Below, piece by piece: positions 1 through 7,500 of a DNA stretch of 64,000 nucleotides (its first letter is position 1; every line of letters begins with the position of its first letter). Position numbers and translations under genes: made by a program. The notes beneath the pieces are model-generated. The model did not search any database, had not been told where the DNA came from, and was given only the letters and a program-made list of their open reading frames with translations. The stretch covers positions 1 through 64,000 of the forward strand of contig NZ_JMHT01000057.1 of assembly GCF_001905655.1 (NCBI RefSeq). Reading direction: 5' to 3'. This DNA is from Mycobacterium sp. ST-F2. Its GTDB lineage: Bacteria; Actinomycetota; Actinomycetes; Mycobacteriales; Mycobacteriaceae.

Positions 1-42
1 CTGGGGAATTACGTGACAGCAACCCCTGGGGAATTACGTGAC
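1..42. repeat. 17-bp direct repeat, period 25
   Basis: The 17-mer CTGGGGAATTACGTGAC occurs at 1-17 and again at 26-42 with an 8-bp spacer. The second copy closes the reading frame of the downstream regulator with TGA at 39-41, just before its first ATG at 57. It could be a small tandem duplication that disrupted an upstream frame, or a repeated regulatory site. The window edge prevents deciding. Confidence 0.7.
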
Positions 43-56
43 CGACGACAGCCGAC

Positions 57-1391
57 ATGCTGCGGGCCGCAGGGGCTTTCCACGGCCGCGCCCCTGATCT
101 CGAACAACGAGCCCTGTTGCGGGCGTTCGAGTGCATCTTCAACGCCGACCTGCTCATGCAGGGTTCGACGCCGACCGAAATTGGGCATCGGATCGACGCT
201 GCCGCGAAGTCGAACACGGGCACGCTCGGGATCGTGTTGCGCGCGATGGCCGCCCATCTGTTGCAGCCGTACTCGGCGGCCGTACCGCTGATGCGAGAGG
301 CGCTGGAGGTGCTGCTCACACTGTCCGACGAGGAACTCCCCCGGTTCGGCCACGTCGGCATCATTCTGGCGACCGCATTGTTCGACGAGCGAGCCGGTGA
401 CCGCTACCTGGACCGGCTGGCTCGGATCGCGCGGGATTCCGGCGCCTTGCGGACGTTGGATTCGGTGCTCTGGGTCCAGTCGCTGTTCACCCTTGACCAT
501 GGTGATCCGGCGGCGGGCGGGCTGTACATGAAACAGGTTCGCGAGTTGCGCCAGGCGATCGGTTATGACGCCGAGAACGTCGTCAACGTCGCGTACCTGG
601 CCTGGACCGGTGCGCCTCGCAGCCACGTGGAGATGCTCGCCGAAGCCTCCAAAAGCATGGGCTTCGGTGGTGTATATCGTTCGGCAACAACAGCGTTGGG
701 TATTCGCGATATCGCTGAAGGCCATTACCGCGATGCGCGAACTCGGCTGAAACCGATGATCGAGCCGTCATTCTGGCAGGTCACCTACGTCCGGCTGGCG
801 GACTATGTCGAAGCCACAGTTCGTAGCGGACACCTGCCGGAAGCCGAGGCCACCGCCCACACCCTCGCCGACATGGCTTCGGTCAGTGGGACAGCGTGGC
901 TGCGCGGACTCGATCAACGCTGCCGGGCACTGCTCGCCCCCGATGATGCGGCCGAGGCCCACTATCGCGCAGCGATCGAATTACTCAGTGCCGCAAACGT
1001 ACCTGTGGACCTGGGACGTGCGCACCTGTTGTACGGCGAATGGCTACGCCGATCGAAACGCCGGCGCGACGCGCGGGAACAGCTGCGCGCGGCAATCGAC
1101 ATCTTCGACCGCACGCAGGCAACCGCATTCGCTGAGCGGGCACGTGCCGAGCACGCCGCCACCGGCGAGAAGATGAACAGCCGCCAGGTGGTCGCCGGTG
1201 TGGAGATGTCGGCGCAAGAGGCGGCCATAGCCCGCATGGCCGCCGAAGGCAAAACCAACGCCGAGATCGGCGCGGCTCTGTTCATCAGCACCAACACCGT
1301 CGACTACCACTTACGCAAGGTGTTCGGGAAATTCGGTATCTCGTCGCGCCGCCAGCTCGCCAAATACCTACGCGCCGACTCGCGGTCGTGA
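57..1391 (+). CDS. LuxR-family regulator, C-terminal half of a LAL-type protein
   Basis: A 444-residue protein. Its last 60 or so residues are a LuxR/GerE DNA-binding domain (AEGKTNAEIGAALFIS followed by NTVDYHLRKVFGKFGISS). The remainder is helical and TPR-like, as in the C-terminal half of LAL/MalT-type regulators. Family members are usually 850-950 aa with an N-terminal P-loop ATPase, which is absent here. ATG 57 is the first start in this frame; TGA at 39-41 closes the frame upstream, so the gene is either naturally short or lost its ATPase half by a frameshift near the direct repeat at 1-42. It ends 53 bp before a same-strand hydrolase operon and is its likely regulator (inference). The family assignment is firm; completeness is uncertain. 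Confidence 0.75.
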   Translation: MLRAAGAFHGRAPDLEQRALLRAFECIFNADLLMQGSTPTEIGHRIDAAAKSNTGTLGIVLRAMAAHLLQPYSAAVPLMREALEVLLTLSDEELPRFGHVGIILATALFDERAGDRYLDRLARIARDSGALRTLDSVLWVQSLFTLDHGDPAAGGLYMKQVRELRQAIGYDAENVVNVAYLAWTGAPRSHVEMLAEASKSMGFGGVYRSATTALGIRDIAEGHYRDARTRLKPMIEPSFWQVTYVRLADYVEATVRSGHLPEAEATAHTLADMASVSGTAWLRGLDQRCRALLAPDDAAEAHYRAAIELLSAANVPVDLGRAHLLYGEWLRRSKRRRDAREQLRAAIDIFDRTQATAFAERARAEHAATGEKMNSRQVVAGVEMSAQEAAIARMAAEGKTNAEIGAALFISTNTVDYHLRKVFGKFGISSRRQLAKYLRADSRS

Positions 1392-1443
1392 CTACGAGCG
1401 ATACGTGGTTCGGCGCCGGCTACGAGGCCAGCAGACTTCTCTC

Positions 1444-2268
1444 ATGCCGCACATCAGCTGCGAGGACGGTGCGCAGCTCTTCTACAAGGACTGGGGTACG
1501 ACGGGGACTCCGGTCATTCTCAGTCACGGCTGGCCGCTGAACGCCGACGCCTGGGACGCCGCTGCGCTCTTCCTGGCCAACAACGGGCACCGCGCGATCG
1601 CGCATGACCGCCGCGGCCACGGCCGGTCGTCGCAGACCTGGCACGGCAACGAGATGGACACCTATGCCGACGATCTGGCGACGCTGATCGAGGTACTGGA
1701 GCTGACCGATATCACGCTCGTCGGTCATTCCACCGGGGGCGGCGAGATCGTGCGTTATATCGGCCGCCACGGCACCGGGCGGGTAGCCAAACTGGTGCTG
1801 GTCGCCGCGGTGCCGCCGCTGATGCTGCGCACCGACGACAACCCGGAAGGTTTGCCGATCGCCACCTTCGACGAAATCCGCTCCGGCGAGCTGACCGACC
1901 GTTCGCAGCTCTACCGGGACTTGGCCGACGGCCCGTTCTTCGGCAACAACCGCAACAACGATGTGTCCCAAGGGGTTCGCGACGCCTTCTGGTTACAGAG
2001 CATGGCCTGTGGACACCGCGCCGCCTACGAGTGCATCGCCGCATTCTCGGCCACCGACTTCCGCGCCGACCTCGCCAAGGTCGATGTGCCGACACTGGTG
2101 ATCCACGGCGACGACGATCAGATCGTCCCGTTCGAGGTCGGCGGCAAACGGTCAGCGGAATTGATCTCCGGCGCCACATTGAAGGTTTACTCCGAAAGCC
2201 CCCACGGCCTGCCCGACACCGACCGGGATCGGTTGCACGCCGATCTACTCGACTTCATCAACTCCTGA
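1444..2268 (+). CDS. alpha/beta hydrolase, non-heme chloroperoxidase/arylesterase-like
   Basis: A 274-residue alpha/beta-hydrolase. The visible features are the oxyanion-side HGW (28-30), the nucleophile elbow GHSTGG with Ser96, an acidic residue in HGDDDQIVP (about Asp224/225) and His254 in SPHGLPD. This pattern and length fit the cofactor-free haloperoxidase/esterase group; the real substrate cannot be read from sequence. ATG 1444 (MPHISCEDGAQLFYKDWG) was chosen over the farther start at 1405 because family homology begins there. It is the first gene of a five-gene operon, with 27 bp to the next gene. Confidence 0.85.
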   Translation: MPHISCEDGAQLFYKDWGTTGTPVILSHGWPLNADAWDAAALFLANNGHRAIAHDRRGHGRSSQTWHGNEMDTYADDLATLIEVLELTDITLVGHSTGGGEIVRYIGRHGTGRVAKLVLVAAVPPLMLRTDDNPEGLPIATFDEIRSGELTDRSQLYRDLADGPFFGNNRNNDVSQGVRDAFWLQSMACGHRAAYECIAAFSATDFRADLAKVDVPTLVIHGDDDQIVPFEVGGKRSAELISGATLKVYSESPHGLPDTDRDRLHADLLDFINS

Positions 2269-2295
2269 ACCGATCCGACAGAAAGCGAGCTGACG

Positions 2296-3135
2296 ATGAC
2301 TGCTGCCAATCCTGCCTGCGACACAATTGTTCTGGTGCACGGCCTTTGGGTCACACCCCGCAGCTGGGAAGGCTGGAAGGCGCACTACGAAGCCAAGGGC
2401 TACCGGGTGCTGGCGCCGGCCTACCCTGGCTTCGAGATCGAGGTCGAGGAACTGCGCAAGAACCCCGACATCATCGCCAAGCTGACCGTGCCCGAGACCG
2501 TCGACCACTTCGCGAACGTGATCGAAGAACTCGAGGTACCACCCATCATCATGGGGCACTCCTTCGGAGGCACCCTGACCCAACTGTTGCTCGCCCGCGG
2601 TCTGGGTGCAGCCGGCGTGGTCATGGACTCCGCACCGACCGAAGGGGTCCGGGTCGCCCCGCTGTCGCAGGCGAGGTCATTGTTCCCCGCGTTGAAGAAC
2701 CCGGCCAACATCCACAAGGCAGTCGCTTTCACTCCCGAGGAATTCCACTACGCATTCACCAACACCCTGACGCGCGAGGAGTCGGACAAGGTGTGGGAGC
2801 GCTATGCGATTGCGGCGCCGGGCAATTGGGTGTGGGTCTACGGCCTGCTCGCCAATTTCACGCCAGGACATCAGGAAACGTGGGTGGACTACCGCGCCGA
2901 CCGGGCACCCCTGCTGTTCATCGGTGGCGAGAAAGACCACATCATGCCGCCGACGGTGAACAAGTCCAACGCCAAGCACTACGACAAATCGCCGGCCATC
3001 ACCGAGTACTACGAATTCGCCGGCCGCGACCACTGGACGTGCGGTGCCCCCGGATGGGAAGCCGTCGCCGATTACGCCCTCGACTGGGCGCTGGCCTACG
3101 CCGACACCAAACCCCGCGGCCAGCACACCGCGTAG
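2296..3135 (+). CDS. alpha/beta hydrolase
   Basis: A 279-residue cytoplasmic alpha/beta-hydrolase with no signal peptide. It opens with the core strand and turn IVLVHGLWVTPRSW, has the nucleophile elbow GHSFGG (Ser89), an acidic candidate in GGEKDHIMPP and a C-terminal His in GRDHWTCG. It is only distantly like the preceding hydrolase, so the pair is not a recent duplication. It sits 27 bp after that gene and 14 bp before the isochorismatase-like gene. A thioesterase, esterase or lyase role is possible; the substrate is unknown. Confidence 0.85.
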   Translation: MTAANPACDTIVLVHGLWVTPRSWEGWKAHYEAKGYRVLAPAYPGFEIEVEELRKNPDIIAKLTVPETVDHFANVIEELEVPPIIMGHSFGGTLTQLLLARGLGAAGVVMDSAPTEGVRVAPLSQARSLFPALKNPANIHKAVAFTPEEFHYAFTNTLTREESDKVWERYAIAAPGNWVWVYGLLANFTPGHQETWVDYRADRAPLLFIGGEKDHIMPPTVNKSNAKHYDKSPAITEYYEFAGRDHWTCGAPGWEAVADYALDWALAYADTKPRGQHTA

Positions 3136-3149
3136 CCGGAGAAACAGAC

Positions 3150-3770
3150 GTGACAGCGACATACGACCTCAGCAGAACAGCTCTGCTGTTGGTGGACCCC
3201 TACAACGATTTCCTCTCCGACGGCGGAAAGCTCTCGCCGCTCCTGCAGACCGTCGCCGACGAGGTGGGCCTACTGGACAACTTGCGCAGCGCCCTCACGG
3301 CCGCGCGAAATGCCGGAGTACACGTGCTTTTCGTGCCCCACCGGCGATGGGAAGCAACCAACTACATCGGCTGGGACCACCCAAATCCCAACCAGCAAGG
3401 CGTCAACCGCCAGCAGATCTTCGCCCGCGGCAGCTGGGGCGGAGAATTTCATCCTGACTTCCAGCCACGCCCGGACGAATGCGTGGTGGCCGAACACTGG
3501 GCGCAGAGCGGCTTCGCCAACACCGATCTGGACGCCCAGCTCACCCAACGCGGCATCACTCACGTCGTCCTGGTCGGCGTGGTCGCCAACACCTGCATCG
3601 AATCCACGGGACGCTTCGCGATGGAACTGGGTTACCACGTCACCTTGGTGCGCGATGCAACCGCGGCATTCAGCGCCGAAGCCATGCACGCCGCCCACGA
3701 GATCAACGGGCCGACGTACGCCCACGCGATCGTCACCACAACCGAGCTCGTCGGCATCCTCAACCACTGA
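3150..3770 (+). CDS. isochorismatase-family cysteine hydrolase
   Basis: A 206-residue isochorismatase-like protein starting at GTG 3150. The family triad is Asp-Lys-Cys. Asp16 (LLLVDPYNDF) and Cys149 (VVANTCIESTGR) are present. At the usual Lys position the sequence reads VVAEHWAQSGF, with Glu115 in place of the expected Lys. The rest of the fold, including NTDLD and the VRDATAA strand, is intact. Isochorismatases, nicotinamidases and carbamoyl hydrolases share this fold, so the exact reaction is open. It is the third gene of the operon. Confidence 0.85.
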   Translation: MTATYDLSRTALLLVDPYNDFLSDGGKLSPLLQTVADEVGLLDNLRSALTAARNAGVHVLFVPHRRWEATNYIGWDHPNPNQQGVNRQQIFARGSWGGEFHPDFQPRPDECVVAEHWAQSGFANTDLDAQLTQRGITHVVLVGVVANTCIESTGRFAMELGYHVTLVRDATAAFSAEAMHAAHEINGPTYAHAIVTTTELVGILNH

Positions 3771-3795
3771 CCACCAGACACCGCAGGAGGGCATC

Positions 3796-4338
3796 GTGGC
3801 ATCCACGGTTCTCGCAGACTCCACTTCCACGGCCGTCATCGACGCCCCCATCGACGCGATCGACCTCGCGGACTGGCTCTTCAACCTCGAAGACGCCGAA
3901 TACCAGCGATGTGCACCCGGTGAGCACATCGCCGCGGGTGCCACCACCACCGACGACGGACGCCCCATGTCGATCAACGTCGAACAGGTAGGTACAGCAC
4001 TGGCCATCCAGCACTACATCGGCGAGATCGTCACGCCATCGCACTGCAAATTGGTCTCGGTGTCGGATTCCTTCACACCCCTCGGCCGCACCACCCTGAA
4101 CGTCACGTGGGAACTCACCCTGTCCACCGCCGGAGAACAATCACTACTGACCAACAGGGTCCTCATCCTGCCCACCACCGCGTATCTTGAGTTTCTGCAG
4201 CACCACGGCATCCCAGCCGACCAGGCCGCTGCCGAAAGTCAGGCATCGATCACCCGGCACAACACCGTGGAGACACCCCTGTTCGCAAAGAGCATCGAAC
4301 GTAAGACGCTCGCCACGACCCGACGAGACCGCCAATGA
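3796..4338 (+). CDS. hypothetical protein, possibly SRPBCC/polyketide-cyclase-like
   Basis: A 180-residue protein from GTG 3796, chosen because an exact AGGAGG lies at 3785-3790. Early residues VIDAPIDAIDLADWLFN resemble the start of SRPBCC ligand-binding domains, and the middle alternates strand-like segments. No catalytic motif is recognised. Its stop overlaps the next start by 4 bp (ATGA), so the two products are probably made together. Fourth gene of the hydrolase operon. Confidence 0.7.
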   Translation: MASTVLADSTSTAVIDAPIDAIDLADWLFNLEDAEYQRCAPGEHIAAGATTTDDGRPMSINVEQVGTALAIQHYIGEIVTPSHCKLVSVSDSFTPLGRTTLNVTWELTLSTAGEQSLLTNRVLILPTTAYLEFLQHHGIPADQAAAESQASITRHNTVETPLFAKSIERKTLATTRRDRQ

Positions 4339-4859
4339 CCCAACTGATCGACGCGCATGCCGTCACCGACGACGTGCTGGCCCGCTTTGACACGTTCCTG
4401 GGGCCCGACGCGCAACGGTACCGCAACCACGTCTACCGCTGCCTCAACTACCAGCGAATACTGTTGCAGTTGACCGTGATTCCCGACGACGTCGCACTGG
4501 CCTGGGCCCTGCACGACATCGGCGTCTGGACCGCCGGCTGGGACTACATCGAGCCGTCACTTCAGTATGTCGATGAGTTGGCATCCGTCTATGGCGTCGA
4601 CAACGTCGGGCGCGCCAGGCAGATGGTCGAGTGGCATCACAAGCTGCGTCCCTGTTCGGACCGGTGGACCGAAACTTTCCGCGTCGCGGACCGCATCGAC
4701 GTATCGCGTGGACTCATCCGCAGCGGAGTGGCCCGCGCCGAGATAGCCGATGTCGTGCAAGCATTTCCGTATCTCGGCTTTCAGGCACTGCTGCTTCGAA
4801 CCGCCGCGAGCTGGACCCTGAAGCACCCGCTGCACCCCATGCCGATGCTGCGCTGGTAG
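4335..4859 (+). CDS. HD-fold (metal-dependent hydrolase-like) protein
   Basis: A 174-residue protein with a plausible HD metal-binding arrangement: His32 in RNHVYR, His60-Asp61 in ALHDIG, His101/His102 in VEWHHKLRP and Asp119 in VADRID. HD proteins are phosphohydrolases or small-molecule hydratases; cyanamide-hydratase-like members are of similar size. The start overlaps the preceding stop by 4 bp. It is the last gene of the operon; a convergent gene begins its 3' end 18 bp further on. Confidence 0.7.
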   Translation: MTQLIDAHAVTDDVLARFDTFLGPDAQRYRNHVYRCLNYQRILLQLTVIPDDVALAWALHDIGVWTAGWDYIEPSLQYVDELASVYGVDNVGRARQMVEWHHKLRPCSDRWTETFRVADRIDVSRGLIRSGVARAEIADVVQAFPYLGFQALLLRTAASWTLKHPLHPMPMLRW

Positions 4860-4877
4860 CTCGAAACACGGCGGAAT

Positions 4878-5990
4878 TCACGACGATGGATGATCGAACG
4901 TCGTTGTCGCTGCGGCCAATTCGGAGATGACATCGGCGACCTCTTTGCGGCGTCGCCACGCCCGACGCTGCCGCATGGCGCCATTGCCCTGCTCGACGAC
5001 GCGCGCCAACTCGTCGCGAACCATGTCGTAGTCACCCAGCGCGTCCAGAGCCGGACGGAGGCGCTCGATGAGCCCGGCCAGCAGCACCTGTGCCGGCGCC
5101 ACCGAACAGCCGTCCGCCAAGTCGATCGCCATGCCGTCGAGCCCGTCGCGCGCCGATTTCCAGTGCGCGGCCCGCAGCGTCCAATCTGCAAGCTGTGGCA
5201 CCGGTTCCCCATGTCGCCGCGCGTCCAGGGCCATCATCACCGCAGCCCGGATGAGCGTGGCGAGCAAGACCGTTTCGGCGACTGTCGCGGGCACGTCGGC
5301 CACCCGCACCTCGACGGTCGGAAAGTGCGCGGACGGCCGCACATCCCAATAGAGCATGCCGTCGTCGAGCACGGCGCCGGCCTGTGACAAGGCATGGGCC
5401 ACAGCGTCGTAGCACTCGACTGAATCGAAATGCGGCGGCGGCCCGGCACTCGGCCAGCGCGTCCACAACACTTTGCGGAAGCTGGCATAGCCGCTGTCGG
5501 TGTTTCGATAGATCGCGGAGTTCGCGCTCAGCGCGAGCAACAGGTGCAGGATCGGCCGGAGCCGGTTGCTGACGTCGACGGCCGACGCACGGTCCGGCAC
5601 TTCGACGTGCACGTGACACCCGCAGATGCCCTGCTCATGAGCGATCATGCCGAACCGCTCGGCGATGCGGCCATAGCGCGCGGTAGTGGTCACCGGGAAG
5701 GCGTGCGGCACGGTTGGCGGCAACGCGACAGCCAGCAGCCGCGCCCGATGAGCCTCGGCCGACTCGGTGGCGATGCGACGCAGCCGCGTCAGTTCGGCAC
5801 GCAGATCACCACTACTGCTCATCACGGCGGTCGTGGTCTCGACCTGGCAGCGGGTCAACTCGAGCTGCAAGTCGACACCACGTGCGGCCGCATATTCAGC
5901 GACCGCCTGATTCCGCGGGGCGGGCTCACCACCACGGTGATCGACAAGGAGAAACTCCTCCTCCACCCCGAAAGTCGGAAGGTCGATCAT
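4878..5990 (-). CDS. ybdK: YbdK-type carboxylate-amine (glutamate-cysteine) ligase
   Basis: A 370-residue member of the GCS2/YbdK ATP-grasp-like family, which joins a carboxylate to an amine with weak gamma-glutamylcysteine ligase activity in studied members. The N-terminal signature FGVEEEFLLVD, the CGCHVHVEVPD segment and WDVRPSAHFPTVEVRV are all present, and the length is normal. Mycobacteria make mycothiol rather than glutathione, so the physiological product is unclear. It is 45 bp downstream of eccB on the same strand and may share its transcript. Confidence 0.88.
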   Translation of the reverse strand: MIDLPTFGVEEEFLLVDHRGGEPAPRNQAVAEYAAARGVDLQLELTRCQVETTTAVMSSSGDLRAELTRLRRIATESAEAHRARLLAVALPPTVPHAFPVTTTARYGRIAERFGMIAHEQGICGCHVHVEVPDRASAVDVSNRLRPILHLLLALSANSAIYRNTDSGYASFRKVLWTRWPSAGPPPHFDSVECYDAVAHALSQAGAVLDDGMLYWDVRPSAHFPTVEVRVADVPATVAETVLLATLIRAAVMMALDARRHGEPVPQLADWTLRAAHWKSARDGLDGMAIDLADGCSVAPAQVLLAGLIERLRPALDALGDYDMVRDELARVVEQGNGAMRQRRAWRRRKEVADVISELAAATTTFDHPSS

Positions 5991-6035
5991 GGACTCAGGG
6001 ATGCCCCCGCGCCCGCCAGGGCAAACCTGTGGCCG

Positions 6036-7385
6036 TCACCCACCGAGCCCGTCGCGCAGGACCTCAGCCGCTGCGACGCTCAGTTCAGGTCCTGCAGGCA
6101 GCCGGGCCAGCACCGGCCAGGGCGCGGGCAGCGGCTCACCCTCGATACCGAGATATTTGGCCGCGTCAGCGTCGTGGACGCCGTACCGCACGCCGGTGTC
6201 GGCCACGACATACAGCGGGCCGGTTACCGGCCCGCCGGCAACTCCGGTGGCGTGCACGTACACGTACCGTCCCGGCGACATTGCCACCGCATCGACATTC
6301 GGGCCGGCGCCGTCATCCTGCGCCAGCGACACCTCGCGCTCGCTCGGTTTCCCTTGCCAGACAACGGTATCTGTGCGCCCCGCATCCGATCGCCATTGCG
6401 CGCAAACCGGCACCTCCCTCGGCAAGGGCGCACGAGCCTGCTCCGGGAAGGTCGACACGGCAAGTGCGTGGACAGCCGGAATGGTGGCGATGGCCGCCGG
6501 CGGCACCGCCCGGAGCTCGCCGCCCGCCACGCCGTGCGCGAACCGGATGACGTCGGCAGCGACATCGCCGATGCGCTGCAGACCATTCGCGAGCACCACG
6601 TGATGTTCCGCGACGTCGGTGCGGCTCACCCGCAGGACCTGGCCGACGACGAAGCCGCCCGGCCCTGTGGTGCCGAGGCCCGGAATCGGCGGCGCCGTGA
6701 TCGCGGGGAGTTCGGGCAGCAGGTCGAGAAAGGACCGGGACACCGGCCTGGGCGTGACGCCGTCGAGTCGCAGCGCCCGTACCACCGCCAGATCACGCAG
6801 GTCGACTTCGGCACGCTTGCCGTCGTACACCAGATACGCCGTGGCGTGGTATTCGCCGGCAGCCGTCGCCAGGATGGGCCGCGCCGATTCGCGCGCTACC
6901 GCTTCCTGGCCGGCCACCAGAACCGTGCGGCCACCATCGCACACCTGCCACGACACGGCCGGCAGCGACCGACCCAAATCGGCTGGAGCACCAGGGATTC
7001 CGACAAGAGGTCCACGCGGCGCGGCGGCGATCGTGTCCGCGTCGACCGGCACCGGGTTGACGGCCGATCTGGCGACGAGCCGGGCCGACGCGAGGTTCAG
7101 GGCGGGGTGCCATGTCGGGCCGATCCGCACGTACAGCGCGCCCGTGTCGCGGGCCATGACCATGGGCGCATCCCCCAGCCCACTTGATGGCGACGCGATC
7201 GCGATGACCACGCACACCGCCACCACCAGGAGCGCGGCGAGCCAGCCCACTGCGTACGAAATCGATTGCGCACGAACCGGTTCGTCGACCATCGCGGTGT
7301 CACCACGCACCAACGCGTGGATCAACCGGCGCATCTGAAAGCGCCGGCCGCTGGCCTCCAACTGCGCGCCCTGCCCCCGAGCCAT
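6036..7385 (-). CDS. eccB: type VII secretion protein EccB
   Basis: A 449-residue EccB-like ESX core component. A short cytoplasmic N-terminus (LEASGRRFQMRRLIHALVRGD) is followed by one transmembrane segment (AVGWLAALLVVAVCVVIAIA) and a large periplasmic domain. EccB anchors the ESX membrane complex on the periplasmic side. ATG 7385 was preferred over 7391 because GGGGG lies at the right distance and because family members start close to the SGxRF motif. No eccC, eccD, mycP or esx gene is next to it here. In M. tuberculosis eccB4 (Rv3450c) neighbours cutinases, so this is plausibly EccB4 (inference). Confidence 0.88.
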   Translation of the reverse strand: MARGQGAQLEASGRRFQMRRLIHALVRGDTAMVDEPVRAQSISYAVGWLAALLVVAVCVVIAIASPSSGLGDAPMVMARDTGALYVRIGPTWHPALNLASARLVARSAVNPVPVDADTIAAAPRGPLVGIPGAPADLGRSLPAVSWQVCDGGRTVLVAGQEAVARESARPILATAAGEYHATAYLVYDGKRAEVDLRDLAVVRALRLDGVTPRPVSRSFLDLLPELPAITAPPIPGLGTTGPGGFVVGQVLRVSRTDVAEHHVVLANGLQRIGDVAADVIRFAHGVAGGELRAVPPAAIATIPAVHALAVSTFPEQARAPLPREVPVCAQWRSDAGRTDTVVWQGKPSEREVSLAQDDGAGPNVDAVAMSPGRYVYVHATGVAGGPVTGPLYVVADTGVRYGVHDADAAKYLGIEGEPLPAPWPVLARLPAGPELSVAAAEVLRDGLGG

Positions 7386-7450
7386 GTCCATCCCCCGGCT
7401 AGCAGCCTAACCGCGGGCAGATGCGCGCCCCGACGCCAATTCTTGCCCGG

Positions 7451-7499
7451 GATTCGTGCACGATTTTCCGCGCCGACCGCGGAAAATCGTGCACAAATC
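7451..7499. repeat. inverted-repeat element, copy 1
   Basis: Two 22-bp arms (7451-7472 and 7478-7499) around a 5-bp loop are complementary except at one position. The core is GTGCACGATTTTCCGCG. It abuts the glpK stop codon at 7501-7503, so in glpK mRNA it would form a strong hairpin and could terminate transcription or protect the 3' end. A related element lies at 41156-41208, also directly after a stop codon. Confidence 0.85.
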
Positions 7500-7500
7500 C

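Noticed and set aside
2031..3149. N-terminal extension of the isochorismatase-like frame
   Set aside because: It overlaps the second alpha/beta hydrolase in another frame; only the part from GTG 3150 has family homology.
5430..7187. 585-codon plus-strand open frame
   Set aside because: Antisense to YbdK and eccB, Arg/Gly-rich, without recognisable domains.
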